A stretch of DNA of 64,000 nt, from the NCBI GenBank assembly GCA_016787565.1, contig JAEUUG010000016.1:1-64000 (forward strand). Reading direction: 5' to 3'. The DNA is from Cyclobacteriaceae bacterium. GTDB taxonomy: Bacteria; Bacteroidota; Bacteroidia; Cytophagales; Cyclobacteriaceae. Below the pieces are notes generated by a model. It saw nothing but the letters and a program-made list of their open reading frames with translations, did no database searches and was not told where the DNA came from. The position numbers and the translations under genes were made by a program. Shown here piece after piece: positions 24,138 through 33,365 of this stretch. The stretch's first letter is position 1. Every line of letters begins with the position of its first letter.

Positions 24138-24167
24138 GCCTCAGATTGAAAAATCTGGGGCTTTTTT
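24138..24167 (+). terminator. Rho-independent terminator beside right core
   Basis: GCCTCAGATT paired with AATCTGGGGC (24152-24161, one G-T pair), loop GAAA, then a run of six T. Confidence 0.8.
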
Positions 24168-24419
24168 ATTTTTGTTTTAACAAGAATTGCCAAAATTCAA
24201 AAATGGGTATCAATGAGTATCATTTGCTCATCTTAAAAAATGAGCATCATTGTCTACTATTTGCTAATCTGAATATTCTTTGCTAAAAACGAAATTCTCC
24301 ATGTCGTAGCCGCACAATGCCACCGCAACACCAAAGCTTTGGCAAGAGCCAAATCCCAAACGCGAGCCTTCCATGACAGTAATGTAAACACTATCTTTAA
24401 ATCACAAATAAAATAATCT

Positions 24420-25004
24420 GTGTCGCCTATCAAGAATTTAGTATCTCATTTTGACCGCTATCTTTCTTTGGACGATGACGAAAGTCAAGCCTTAACGAGC
24501 CGTTTATCGGAGAGGAAAATTAGACGCAAACAATACATCTTACAAGAAGGCGACATTTGTAAATATTTCACATACGTTGTTGAGGGTTGTTTCAAAATGT
24601 ATGGCGTTGATAAATCCGGGACAGAACATAATCTTCTGTTTGCTGCTGAAGATGACTGGATTTCCGACCTTGACAGTTTACATAAAGAGCGACCTTCCAA
24701 ATTATTTATTGAGGCCATAGAGCCATCAACTATACTTCAAATATCAAAAGGCGACCTTTGGTATTTGTACACCAACCATCCAAAGTTTAACAGAATCTTT
24801 CGTGTTATTATTGAAGACAAGTACATTGAACTTCAAAACCGATTGCTACAAACTTTCAGTACAACGGCATATGAGCGATATGAGAGTTTTTTGGAGCAAT
24901 ATCCAAACCTGTCCAACCGACTACCCAACACACAAATAGCATCCTATCTTGGCATTACCCCCGAATTTCTTAGTAAAATAAGGAATGAGAGAAGCGGCAA
25001 ATAA
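24420..25004 (+). CDS. Crp/Fnr-family transcriptional regulator
   Basis: 194 residues from a GTG start. The N-terminal cyclic-nucleotide-binding-like domain (about 20-115: YILQEGDICKYFTYVVEGCFKMY...) is followed by a shortened C-terminal winged HTH (NRLPNTQIASYLGITPEFLSKIRNE). Bacteroidota members of this type often control a nearby oxidoreductase gene, and here the NADP-binding protein follows 117 bp downstream on the same strand. Effector unknown. Confidence 0.85.
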   Translation: MSPIKNLVSHFDRYLSLDDDESQALTSRLSERKIRRKQYILQEGDICKYFTYVVEGCFKMYGVDKSGTEHNLLFAAEDDWISDLDSLHKERPSKLFIEAIEPSTILQISKGDLWYLYTNHPKFNRIFRVIIEDKYIELQNRLLQTFSTTAYERYESFLEQYPNLSNRLPNTQIASYLGITPEFLSKIRNERSGK

Positions 25005-25121
25005 TGCACCCTTAATCTACATTAAGATTATTTCTTAAACCATCTTATAAGCACTGGCAGTTTGTTCACTGCACCTTTGTATTGTCAATTTTGACACAAA
25101 ACAAATTCAATACAAAGTAAA

Positions 25122-25787
25122 ATGAAAACAGAAAATACAAAAGTAGCCATTATCGGGCTTGGTAAAATTGGTGAGGCTATTGCAACAAACCTCGTCAAAG
25201 GAAAACATTCTGTAATCCTTGCCTCAAGGGATTTAGAAAAGGCAAAGTCATTGGCAAGCAAAATTGGAAGTCTGGTAACAGCCAAAGAAACATCTGCTGC
25301 AATCAAAGAAGCCGATGTAATTATTCCAGCTATTTATTTCAACTCCCTAAAAGAATTTTTCCAAACCTATGCGGTAGAATTGGAAGGCAAAATCATCGTT
25401 GACGTTTCCAATCCAATCGCTCCTGACGGAAATGGCGGTTTCAAAAAAATTGTTGGAGAACATGAATCGGCCGGACAAATTCTTTCCAACTTAATTCCTA
25501 AAAGCGCCAAATTAATTAAAGCCTTTGGGACATTGGGTGCAGGTTCTCTGCTGGGAGCAGCGTTTAACAGTCCTGAGAGAAAAGTTCTCTTTTACGCTTC
25601 GGACAGCACTAAGAGCAATCAACAAATTGAAGAGCTAATCTCAAGTAGTGGTTTTGAACCATTCCATGTTGGAGGCATTGACCAATCTATTCGAATTGAG
25701 GTTTATGGTGATTTGCACGAATTTGGCCGACTTGGTAAAACCGTAGCACTTGAAGAAGTAAAGGGAATAATAACCAACTCACAATAA
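25122..25787 (+). CDS. NADP-dependent oxidoreductase (F420/NADP-reductase-like)
   Basis: 221 residues with a Rossmann fold: VAIIGLGKIGEAIATNL is the dinucleotide-binding loop, followed by SRDLEKAK, whose Arg after the second strand suits NADP. It matches the NADPH-dependent F420 reductase-like family (ProC/F420_oxidored). Many members act without F420; the substrate is unknown. It is preceded by its own leader and the Crp-like regulator and followed after 11 bp by the SnoaL-like lipoprotein gene. Confidence 0.85.
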   Translation: MKTENTKVAIIGLGKIGEAIATNLVKGKHSVILASRDLEKAKSLASKIGSLVTAKETSAAIKEADVIIPAIYFNSLKEFFQTYAVELEGKIIVDVSNPIAPDGNGGFKKIVGEHESAGQILSNLIPKSAKLIKAFGTLGAGSLLGAAFNSPERKVLFYASDSTKSNQQIEELISSSGFEPFHVGGIDQSIRIEVYGDLHEFGRLGKTVALEEVKGIITNSQ

Positions 25788-25798
25788 ACACAGTAAGA

Positions 25799-26284
25799 AT
25801 GAAACATCTGAGTCGAATCGCTGTGCTGTTACTATTAGTAGCAGCCTGCCAAAACAAAGCAGAAAATCAATCAAACACTTCAACAGAAAATACCATGGAA
25901 CAAACAACAGAAAAAACAGCAATCGAGAAATTACTATTCTCTTACCGTGATGCACTTAATGCTTCTGACGTAAATAAAGTACTTCCACTTTATACAAGCG
26001 ATGGAGTATTTATGCCATCCAATGCACCTTCGGCAATCGGACAAGAACAAGTAAAAGCCGCTTACGAGTTTGTGTTTTCACAAATTCAATTAAACATTCA
26101 ATTTTATATTGACGAAATAATGGTTAATGACAACTATGCTTTTGCCCGGACAACGTCAAAAGGCAGCACATTAATACATGCTAATAAACAAACCGTGGCA
26201 GAAGAAAATAGGGAGCTTTTTGTTCTTCAAAAAACAAACGGACAATGGAAAATAGCCCGTTACATGTTTAACAAAATGAAATAA
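25799..26284 (+). CDS. SnoaL/DUF4440-like lipoprotein
   Basis: 161 residues with a lipoprotein signal (LLLLVAACQNK). The mature part from about residue 38 is an NTF2-like cone fold: KTAIEKLLFSYRDALNASDVNKVLPLYTSDGVFM, ending in the typical GQWKIARYMFN strand. Such domains bind or isomerise small molecules. Short spacing after the oxidoreductase suggests one operon. Confidence 0.85.
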   Translation: MKHLSRIAVLLLLVAACQNKAENQSNTSTENTMEQTTEKTAIEKLLFSYRDALNASDVNKVLPLYTSDGVFMPSNAPSAIGQEQVKAAYEFVFSQIQLNIQFYIDEIMVNDNYAFARTTSKGSTLIHANKQTVAEENRELFVLQKTNGQWKIARYMFNKMK

Positions 26285-26531
26285 ACCACAAACATCAATC
26301 GTACACTCTTTCTCTGACTTTGGATGCGGGCTGAATGTGTAGCCAGACAAAGAGTGCGCTCAGTGTTGTATAAGCGGAGAAAGTACTACCAATTTAGATT
26401 TTCCCTCAACTTTAAGTTAATCCCATTTTAACACCAGAATGAGTATTTATCAGCACTAGATAATACTGATTGATCCTAAAAAAGGCCTTTCCAGCCTAAA
26501 ATGGGTACTATTTGATACTGATAAACTTGTT

Positions 26532-26545
26532 ACAGCGGGATCTCA
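26532..26545 (+). repeat. Attachment-like core repeat, third copy
   Basis: ACAGCGGGATCTCA, close to the cores at 1448 and 24118, again followed by a GCCTCAG hairpin. It suggests tandem accretion of two segments at one target. Confidence 0.5.
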
Positions 26546-26551
26546 TTAGAT

Positions 26552-26580
26552 GCCTCAGAAAGCAATCTCTGAGGCTTTTT
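26552..26580 (+). terminator. Rho-independent terminator beside third core
   Basis: GCCTCAGA/TCTGAGGC stem (26552-26559 with 26568-26575), then TTTTT. Confidence 0.8.
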
Positions 26581-26656
26581 ATTTATTACAATCTACCTGG
26601 TTTATGAAAATCCATAAATGAGAGCCTTCAGCACTCATAATACATTAACCGATTTT

Positions 26657-27259
26657 CTAAAAGAAGTATCCAACCCGGTAAATAAGCGGACTATAGTAAG
26701 GAGTGTTGTCTTCCCGATTGTACAGAAAATTGTACAGCACCTGAATGCTTAGTCCACCTCTTCCTTTGCGACCGATTTTCCGGATATAGCCGGCACCTGC
26801 AAAAAATGAATCGACATGATCCGTTTTAGTGGTGATTTCATTATTAGCAAGTTGCACGGCATATTCGGTCTTCAAATATTCCCACTCTGACCAAAGGTAA
26901 ATTCGTTTCGTGAGTTGCGCTCTTGCAAAGGCATTGGGACCGTAGCTATTCAGATCTTTCCCATAGACTCTGTTTCGGGTGTAAATGTATCGATAGCCCG
27001 GACCCATCGTGAGAATTTTTGGAAAGCGATAGGCCAGCAATACCGATACCTCAAGGTGTGTCTTCTTCGGTTGAATCCAAAACCCGGTTGATCCTCCAAT
27101 ACTTATTTGTTCTTTAAGCGGCCGTTGGTCTTTATGTTCTTGTGTGCTGGTAGTTGACTGTATTGAGTCTGCGTTGGTATTCTGGCAATTTGCGCGTATC
27201 GCTACAACAAAAAGCAGAATCACTAAAAAAACTTTACATAAACAGCTATTCATCTTCAA
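26657..27259 (-). CDS. Putative outer-membrane beta-barrel protein
   Basis: 200 residues with a signal peptide (hydrophobic LVILLFVVAIRANCQ) and alternating amphipathic strands in the rest (TGFWIQPKKTHLEVSVLLAYRF, YIYTRNRVYG), ending in an aromatic YRVGYFF, as in small outer-membrane barrels. No specific family. First gene of ordinary chromosome after the island; it follows the large signalling gene on the same strand. Confidence 0.65.
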   Translation of the reverse strand: MKMNSCLCKVFLVILLFVVAIRANCQNTNADSIQSTTSTQEHKDQRPLKEQISIGGSTGFWIQPKKTHLEVSVLLAYRFPKILTMGPGYRYIYTRNRVYGKDLNSYGPNAFARAQLTKRIYLWSEWEYLKTEYAVQLANNEITTKTDHVDSFFAGAGYIRKIGRKGRGGLSIQVLYNFLYNREDNTPYYSPLIYRVGYFF

Positions 27260-27352
27260 TTCAAGTTGCGATAAATATCAATAAATAGAGTGGATGAATA
27301 ACGTGAGCATAAATAACCAGAGGTTAATTAACCGTTAAGCCATTTCCATATT

Positions 27353-28927
27353 TTACAGATCGACTTTCTTAAGCGCTATCAACAAGCGATTGATCAATTC
27401 TTCTGATTGCAGAAATGAACCGAGTATTGGCTTTAATAATGCCTGCAGATCAGGAATAAGTTGAACCAGCTCTTGAGTGCATATTCTGGCGGCACTTAAA
27501 TTTTTCATTTCGGCATAAGCAGCCGCTTTCAGCAACAACTCCCAGGGTACACTTTGTCGTTGCATTTTCTCTGCCCAGTACACAGCATCTTCATACTCGT
27601 TCTTCTGAAAGTGATAAATACTTAAGCCTGCATTAAACCACCATTGATAATACGGATTTATCTGGATAGACTCACTTAACAGCGTATATCCGCGTTCATA
27701 CTCTCCGGCACAAATGAGACAAAACCCCAATCCTCCGGCAATTCCGGCAGCGTTCGATTTTAATTTTATCCATTGATCAATTATTTTCAGGCAATCTTTT
27801 CGCCTGTGTTGAAAAAGATAAGCCAGACCAAGTGTTTGATATGAATGTTGGCAGCGAGGATCAATGCTCAATGCCTTTTGTCCACATTTCACACCTTCTT
27901 CCTGCGGATCAGGAACAGCGCAATCGTATCCATAAAAAAATCCTGCCACATATGTTTCTCCAAGAATCGCCCATCCTAAGGCGTATTGCGGATCAAGCTG
28001 AACGGTATTTTGCATAACCTCCAGCCCTTTCCTGAACGTGTCTTCATTTAAATCGTTTACCAGGTAGTAATACCAGAAAACAGCATCATATACTTTCACA
28101 TCCAGCGCATGCTTGATGGGTGAGGCCTTGGCTGCCTCCCTGAAAATAATTCCATGACTGCCTCCAATCTGATTAATCACATGCTTCACAATGTCGTCCT
28201 GAATGGTAAAAGTACCCATCGCAGATTTTTCCTTTTCATAGGAAGAAGCCCACACCTGGTGTTGTGTATTGCTTTGAATGAGCTGAACCCGAATCCGAAC
28301 TACATTTTTGTTTGATTGAATACTTCCGGTCAGCAGGTAGGTTGCATCCAGTAACAATCCTGCTTCTTTTGAATCAATTCCCTGTGAGGCAACTTTTCTT
28401 GAAGAATAATATGACACAACTGAGAGTTCATTAAAATTCGTGAACTCCGTACAGATCTGATCACACACACCATCCGCTAAAATTTGCAGGTCCTTTTCTC
28501 CCAGGCAATGAAATGGAAGTACAGCCAGTATTGGTTTATAAATAACGGTTTGAGTTTGTGTGGGAGGCTGCACGGTTAGTGGAGTGACTAACTCAAAACT
28601 TGGTATATAGGCACCTTTTGGAACGGATATGAGAATAGGATCACTGCATCCCGGACCGCTATAATATTCATACAAGGCTCTTCGAAGTCGGCCGGCATGA
28701 ATTCTTACCGAAGCATCAGCCTGGGGATCGTACCCATTTTTTTTTGATAAGACTTTCGTTCCTATAGTATATTCTTTTAAGGAATTCGTTCTACCGCCAA
28801 GTGTCTCTTCCACAATGAATGTGAGAAATCCTGACAATATCATGGAATTGCTAAATACCGGGAACATAAGAATCCGCTTCAACTGGTCAATAATTTCCAG
28901 GTGACTGCTAGGTGAGGACAATTCCAT
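27353..28927 (-). CDS. TolB-like/TPR signalling protein with N-terminal winged-helix-like domain
   Basis: 524 residues. Residues 1-105 match the N-terminal domain of proteins often annotated adenylate cyclase in other phyla (LSGFLTFIVEETLGGRTNSLKEYTIG, DASVRIHAGRLRRALYEYY, ISVPKGAYIPSFEL). About 125-250 is a TolB N-terminal-like domain (AVLPFHCLGE...LADGVCDQI...YLLTGSIQ), and 290-500 holds TPR-like repeats. No cyclase catalytic domain is present. It probably senses or scaffolds in signalling or transcription control. Confidence 0.75.
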   Translation of the reverse strand: MELSSPSSHLEIIDQLKRILMFPVFSNSMILSGFLTFIVEETLGGRTNSLKEYTIGTKVLSKKNGYDPQADASVRIHAGRLRRALYEYYSGPGCSDPILISVPKGAYIPSFELVTPLTVQPPTQTQTVIYKPILAVLPFHCLGEKDLQILADGVCDQICTEFTNFNELSVVSYYSSRKVASQGIDSKEAGLLLDATYLLTGSIQSNKNVVRIRVQLIQSNTQHQVWASSYEKEKSAMGTFTIQDDIVKHVINQIGGSHGIIFREAAKASPIKHALDVKVYDAVFWYYYLVNDLNEDTFRKGLEVMQNTVQLDPQYALGWAILGETYVAGFFYGYDCAVPDPQEEGVKCGQKALSIDPRCQHSYQTLGLAYLFQHRRKDCLKIIDQWIKLKSNAAGIAGGLGFCLICAGEYERGYTLLSESIQINPYYQWWFNAGLSIYHFQKNEYEDAVYWAEKMQRQSVPWELLLKAAAYAEMKNLSAARICTQELVQLIPDLQALLKPILGSFLQSEELINRLLIALKKVDL

Positions 28928-29000
28928 TTTACTGTTAATTAACTGGCTTGATTACTACTTAAAACTACAAAATAATAGTTTCGGGTGTAAATCAATAGAG

Positions 29001-29240
29001 ATGCTGGTTACGCAGGAACTACAGCCCATCATTTTAAAATTTCCAAACCTGAAGACCAAGATTATTCAGCTGTACAATAATGACTCAAATTTTAAATCGC
29101 TTTGCGATGATTACTGGTTGAGCTCAACCCTGTTACAAAGGTGTAAGATGAGTGTTGACTCAAATTTAATATTGGAAAATGAGTATGGCTCCATGTGTGC
29201 CATACTTGAAAAAGAAATGACTGATTATTTAAAAAAGTAA
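29001..29240 (+). CDS. Small helical hypothetical protein
   Basis: 79 residues, likely all-helical and cytosolic (KFPNLKTKIIQLYNNDSNFKSLCDDYW). It resembles short conserved hypothetical proteins of Bacteroidota found near sulfatase or stress genes. 19 bp before the secreted-protein gene, so likely in one transcript with 29260-31671. Confidence 0.6.
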   Translation: MLVTQELQPIILKFPNLKTKIIQLYNNDSNFKSLCDDYWLSSTLLQRCKMSVDSNLILENEYGSMCAILEKEMTDYLKK

Positions 29241-29259
29241 TACCATAATCTAAACCCCT

Positions 29260-29937
29260 ATGAAAATCGTAAAAACCATTTTAGTGCTTTCTTTTCTTTT
29301 TGTTCTTAGCTCGCACCTTCAAGCCCAGATTGATAAAGAAAAGTTATCACTGAATATTTCGAAGGCAGAAGAAGCCAACTATCTTAAATTAAAAGAATAT
29401 ATGTGGAAGCGAAGATCAGATGTGTTTATTGAAAGCCAGTTAAAATTGACAACAATTACTGAATTCAGTTTCACGCCTGATGGAAAACTGGAGACCAAAA
29501 TAGTGGATGCGGAAACCACCGTTAAGAAAAAACCGGGATTAAGAGGCAAAGCCCAGGCGAGCGCAGCGGAAGATAAAATAGAGTATATCGAAAAAGCCCT
29601 TACACTGGCTATTGCCTATACCTTTATGACAAAAGGTGAGATGCTTGATTTTTTCGGCAAAGCAACTGTAACGGAAAAGAACGGGCATATTGAGGCCGTG
29701 GCTGATGACGTACATGTGGCGGGTGACCGTTTGCTGGTACGAATAGATCCAGCTACTAATCTGTTTACCTACAAAGAGTTCACAAGTTTATTGGGACACG
29801 ACAAGATAGAAGGAAAATTAAATTATGAGACATTCAGCAATGGAACAAATCACTTGTCAACAACTACATTAAACCTGCCTGCACAAAAAATGAACATTGA
29901 TGCGAAGAATCAGGATTACACGATTCGAATAAAATAA
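29260..29937 (+). CDS. Secreted protein of unknown function
   Basis: 225 residues with a clear Sec signal peptide ending HLQAQ. The mature protein has a helical start and a beta-rich rest; no family recognised. It sits between the small helical protein and a sulfatase on the same strand with short gaps, so it may act with them in the periplasm. Confidence 0.7.
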   Translation: MKIVKTILVLSFLFVLSSHLQAQIDKEKLSLNISKAEEANYLKLKEYMWKRRSDVFIESQLKLTTITEFSFTPDGKLETKIVDAETTVKKKPGLRGKAQASAAEDKIEYIEKALTLAIAYTFMTKGEMLDFFGKATVTEKNGHIEAVADDVHVAGDRLLVRIDPATNLFTYKEFTSLLGHDKIEGKLNYETFSNGTNHLSTTTLNLPAQKMNIDAKNQDYTIRIK

Positions 29938-29994
29938 AAAACCCAATCGAAAAGCTTGATTAAAAATGAATGCCACTATATGATCAACAAGGAG

Positions 29995-31671
29995 ATGAAA
30001 AAACTATTCATACTTATTCTGGCCGGGTTGGCAGCCTGTAGCCAAAAGCAAAATAAAGAGGTGCCTGCCCAAAAACCCAATGTCCTGGTGATTGTTGCTG
30101 ACGATCTGGGCTTTAGTGATATTGGCACCTTTGGTGGAAATATTCAAACTCCTGTGCTGGACAAATTTGGAAAGGAGGGTATGCTCTTTTCAAATTTTCA
30201 TGTGCTGCCTACCTGTTCGCCTACACGTTCTTCACTACTTACAGGTAATGATAACCACGTAGCGGGTGTTGGAATCATGAGTGAAGTCAGCTATCCGGCT
30301 GTGGCGAATCTTCCCGGTTACTCCGGACAATTGAATAATCAGGTGGTGACAATTCCTGAACTCTTAAGAGAGATTGGTTACCACACTTACATGGCAGGCA
30401 AGTGGCACTTGGGTGATGAAGATGGACAAACTCCTGCTGATCGTGGATTTGAAGAATCATTCACACTGCTCCAGGGAGGAGGAAGTCACTATGCCGATCA
30501 AAAGCCATTGTCACCACCACAAGTAATGGATTATCGGGTGAACGGAAAAAGAATTGCAACACTCCCTGCTGATTTTTATTCCACTAAAAATTACACCGAT
30601 ACCCTTATTCATTACATCGACAAAAACAAAGCGGATCATAAGCCCTTCTTTATCTACGCATCGTACACGGCACCTCACGATCCGCTGCAAGCGCCAAAGG
30701 AGTATATCGATAAGTACAAAGGAAAATTCGATATGGGATGGGATTCTCTTCGAACACTTCGCCTCACTAATTTGAAGGCGCTGGGAATTGTGTCACCTGA
30801 TGTAAATGCGTTTGCTCCGAGTGGTATTCCAAAATGGTCTTCATTAAGTTCAGCACAAAAGGCGGAGTTTGCTAAAGACATGGAAGTATATGCTGCAATG
30901 ATTGAATATCTCGACATGAGCATTGGTCGCCTGCTTGATTATTTAAAGCAGCAAGGGTTGTATGATAATACGATGATTGTTTTTATTTCTGACAATGGTG
31001 CCAATGGGGTTATGGCCACTACCTATCCAGGGAATGGCGATGGAAAATATTTGAGCTCATTTAATAATGCACTGGAAAATCGCGGATTACCAAACTCGTT
31101 CATCGAAATGGGCCCCGGCTGGGCGCAAGCTTCATCCTCACCTTTCCGGTTGTTCAAGAGTTTTACTTCGGAAGGTGGTATCAAAGCTCCTTTGATGATC
31201 AAGCTGCCAAACGATTCACTCAATCATGGACAGTGGAACAGAAGCTTTGTTCATGTTACGGATCTTATGCCAACTATTTTACAACTTGCAGAGGTCTCGT
31301 ATCCTGCACAGTTCAAAGGCAAAGCAGTACGACAGCCGATTGGAAAATCATTGCTGCCGGTGCTTACAGGAGCATCACAGGAAATTCATTCTCCTACGGA
31401 GGGCATGGGCTGGGAGCTGTTTGAAAGGAAAGCCTATATCAAAGGCAAGTGGAAAATTTTGAGATTACCGGCACCCTTTAGTACCGGCCAGTGGCAGCTT
31501 TTTGATCTGGAAAAAGATCCGGGAGAAATCACTGATCTCTCTTCCCAGTTTCCAGCCACCAGAGATTCATTGATTAACGACTGGCTGCAATACGCTAAAA
31601 CGAATGATGTATTTGATCATCGTGGGCACTATGATTCACTGTTGAGCAAGAGTCTTGTTGGACATCATTAA
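29995..31671 (+). CDS. Arylsulfatase (FGly-type sulfatase), lipoprotein
   Basis: 558 residues with a lipoprotein signal (LILAGLAACSQ). The sulfatase core begins PNVLVIVADDLGFSDIG (metal-binding Asp pair) and contains CSPTR with Cys74, the residue converted to formylglycine, then SSLLTG, GKWHLGD and late metal ligands in VFISDNGANG. The length fits the arylsulfatase A family. Met at 29995 begins the signal peptide; 29980 is an alternative. It hydrolyses sulfate esters, substrate unknown; an anaerobic or FGE-type maturase must act elsewhere in the genome. Confidence 0.92.
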   Translation: MKKLFILILAGLAACSQKQNKEVPAQKPNVLVIVADDLGFSDIGTFGGNIQTPVLDKFGKEGMLFSNFHVLPTCSPTRSSLLTGNDNHVAGVGIMSEVSYPAVANLPGYSGQLNNQVVTIPELLREIGYHTYMAGKWHLGDEDGQTPADRGFEESFTLLQGGGSHYADQKPLSPPQVMDYRVNGKRIATLPADFYSTKNYTDTLIHYIDKNKADHKPFFIYASYTAPHDPLQAPKEYIDKYKGKFDMGWDSLRTLRLTNLKALGIVSPDVNAFAPSGIPKWSSLSSAQKAEFAKDMEVYAAMIEYLDMSIGRLLDYLKQQGLYDNTMIVFISDNGANGVMATTYPGNGDGKYLSSFNNALENRGLPNSFIEMGPGWAQASSSPFRLFKSFTSEGGIKAPLMIKLPNDSLNHGQWNRSFVHVTDLMPTILQLAEVSYPAQFKGKAVRQPIGKSLLPVLTGASQEIHSPTEGMGWELFERKAYIKGKWKILRLPAPFSTGQWQLFDLEKDPGEITDLSSQFPATRDSLINDWLQYAKTNDVFDHRGHYDSLLSKSLVGHH

Positions 31672-31694
31672 AAGGAACAGAACCGTATCAATTT

Positions 31695-32141
31695 ATGATC
31701 AGGGTTTTTCAAATAACAGTCTTGATTATTTCCGTAACCATGTTTGCGAATTTTCTCTTTACGGCTGGCGTAGGAGTATATAAAACCATTCACGCCTACT
31801 CTATTCTCTATTTCGAGGGAATAGATGGTAAGCCAGGGCTGGAAATTGTTGAGTCACTTGATCTGTTTCTAGTGGCCATTGTTTTTCTCATCCTTTCCCT
31901 GGGCTTTATGAAATTGTTTTATCCGGATTTTAGAGGGTTCAATAAAATGGTATTGCCATGGCTTAAAGTAGATGATTTTTTTCAGTTAAAACACTTAACA
32001 TGGAATGCTATTCTGCTAACGTTACTGATCACGTTCGGAACCCATGTATTAAGAGCAAATGGCCCGCTAGAGTGGACGATGTTAATAATCCCGACTTCCG
32101 TATTCCTGTTCTCAACGAGTTCAAAAATGCTCAACCATTAG
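31695..32141 (+). CDS. YqhA/UPF0114-family membrane protein
   Basis: 148 residues with four membrane segments (about 5-27, 55-73, 100-118, 125-142) and the family-typical ESLDLFLVAIVFLILSLGF. Function unknown. It follows the sulfatase by 23 bp on the same strand and could be co-transcribed. Confidence 0.75.
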   Translation: MIRVFQITVLIISVTMFANFLFTAGVGVYKTIHAYSILYFEGIDGKPGLEIVESLDLFLVAIVFLILSLGFMKLFYPDFRGFNKMVLPWLKVDDFFQLKHLTWNAILLTLLITFGTHVLRANGPLEWTMLIIPTSVFLFSTSSKMLNH

Positions 32142-32207
32142 CAAACTTCACCTCACAAATTATTGACTGTATTCTTCTCAAAACAAAACGACACTAAACT
32201 TAAAAAA

Positions 32208-32480
32208 ATGAACAGAATAATGGTTCTGATTACGCTTTCGGATAATGGAATAGAAACCATTAAATCGAATCCTGAATTGCCGAAAAAGGAAATGGAATTT
32301 GTAAACCGTTGGAAAGCGGAAAGCTTTTTGGAGAGTTTCTATATTTCGGTTTCAAAAAAAGATGCCGTTTTAATTTTCAAAGACAAAGACGAGTCTGCTA
32401 CACGAGAACTTATCGAAGCACTGCCCTACTTTCCCTATATGGCTCAAATTGAATATCACAATTTGAATAAACAGTTTTAA
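32208..32480 (+). CDS. Small dimeric alpha/beta-barrel-like protein
   Basis: 90 residues from MNRIMVLITL; an upstream in-frame Met at 32163 lies in the 3' region of the previous gene. The arrangement (MVLITLSD..., WKAESFLESFYIS, DAVLIFKDKDESATRELIEALPYFP...) fits the muconolactone isomerase or YCII-like ferredoxin-fold family, which oxidises or binds small molecules. Substrate unknown. Confidence 0.65.
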   Translation: MNRIMVLITLSDNGIETIKSNPELPKKEMEFVNRWKAESFLESFYISVSKKDAVLIFKDKDESATRELIEALPYFPYMAQIEYHNLNKQF

Positions 32481-32542
32481 GAGCTCCACTTAGAAATAAT
32501 GATTCCTAAATTAATTAACCAAAAAAATTTAATTCACAACAT

Positions 32543-33082
32543 ATGAAAACTAATTTGGTGACTCTTGCACTTATTCTTCTCGCAGGCTGTGTTCCGGTTC
32601 GTGTGGTTGATTATCAGAAACAGATCAAGGGGGATATGAAAGCTTTTAAAACGTTCAGCTATTATCAAACTGAAAAGTCAGGCCTTATCGGTCCAAATTT
32701 TGAAAACAATCTTGCACTTTTAAAGACCGCCATTACAAAGGAGATGAACTCGTTAGGCTTTCAAGAGGTTGAAAGTGGTGGAGATTTATTCTTAAACATC
32801 GGCATTGCGGTAAAGGAAGAAGTGCAAACCCGTGAAACGGATTTCAGAACAGACGGCATGCGTTATATGGGTCAGCGTAATTACCACTGGGAAAGCCAGG
32901 AGGTAGTGGTAGACCGATATAAAGAGGGTACTGTAAAAATTGATCTGGTCGATGCCGCAACCAACAAAGGAGTATGGACTGGATCGGCCGCAGGCACAGT
33001 AACGGAGAAGAAAGATAAAGCAGCCGAGCGCATAAATAAGGCAATAGAGATGTTGTTCAAAAAATTGCCCGCAACAAAGTAA
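32543..33082 (+). CDS. DUF4136 lipoprotein
   Basis: 179 residues with a lipoprotein signal (LALILLAGCVPV). The mature protein follows the DUF4136 pattern: FKTFSYYQ near the start, a middle LLKTAITKEMNSLGFQEVESGGDLFLNIGIAV and a late TVKIDLVDAATNKGVWTGSAAGTV. Members are periplasm-facing lipoproteins of unknown role. The gene ends just before a pseudogene fragment. Confidence 0.85.
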   Translation: MKTNLVTLALILLAGCVPVRVVDYQKQIKGDMKAFKTFSYYQTEKSGLIGPNFENNLALLKTAITKEMNSLGFQEVESGGDLFLNIGIAVKEEVQTRETDFRTDGMRYMGQRNYHWESQEVVVDRYKEGTVKIDLVDAATNKGVWTGSAAGTVTEKKDKAAERINKAIEMLFKKLPATK

Positions 33083-33093
33083 TTCGATCAGCG

Positions 33094-33261
33094 CTGAGCC
33101 GGAACATTCTCGCCCTTTTTCTGCTCATTACCTGTATCGCTCAAGGGCAGCAATCCAGTACGCAATTGTGGAATAAACACATGGTTAACATTCCATTTGC
33201 CAACTGTCTTGCTCCTTTAGGTAAAGTTCTCCCTGGAACTTGTTGGTTTTTTTCACCATAA
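33094..33261 (+). pseudogene. Remnant of an outer-membrane protein gene (DUF2490-like N-terminus)
   Basis: Reads LSRNILALFLLITCIAQGQQ, a signal peptide, then SSTQLWNKHMVNIPFAN, as at the start of DUF2490-type outer-membrane proteins. After about 40 residues the similarity ends and a stop follows. There is no start codon, the frame being open into the preceding gene's end. I read this as the 5' stump of a lost gene. Confidence 0.4.
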
Positions 33262-33365
33262 GCAACCAATCTGTATTTGACGCTTAATGGTAATGGAAAT
33301 TCATATATCTAACAACGTGAGTGAAGGCACTCCCATGACAGAATAAGTGATGCAGCCCCTATGTA

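Larger units (their letters stand above)
24029..24419. other. Right end of the integrated element, no gene
   Basis: Holds the right core repeat (24118), its hairpin terminator and, beyond it, GGTATCAATGAGTATCATTT-type motifs (24205-24235) that recur before the third core at 26532. An 85-codon ORF across this stretch is rejected. Confidence 0.55.
26285..26656. other. Gene-free 370-bp stretch with third core repeat
   Basis: Contains an inverted repeat (CACTCTTTCTCTG 26304-26316 against CAGACAAAGAGTG 26344-26356, one mismatch) that may end the preceding operon, several GATACT/GAGTAT-type motifs (26440-26520), and the third core and terminator. No gene seen. Confidence 0.55.

Noticed and set aside
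24029-24286. 85-codon ORF across the right element end
   Set aside because: Runs through the core repeat and terminator hairpin; not coding.
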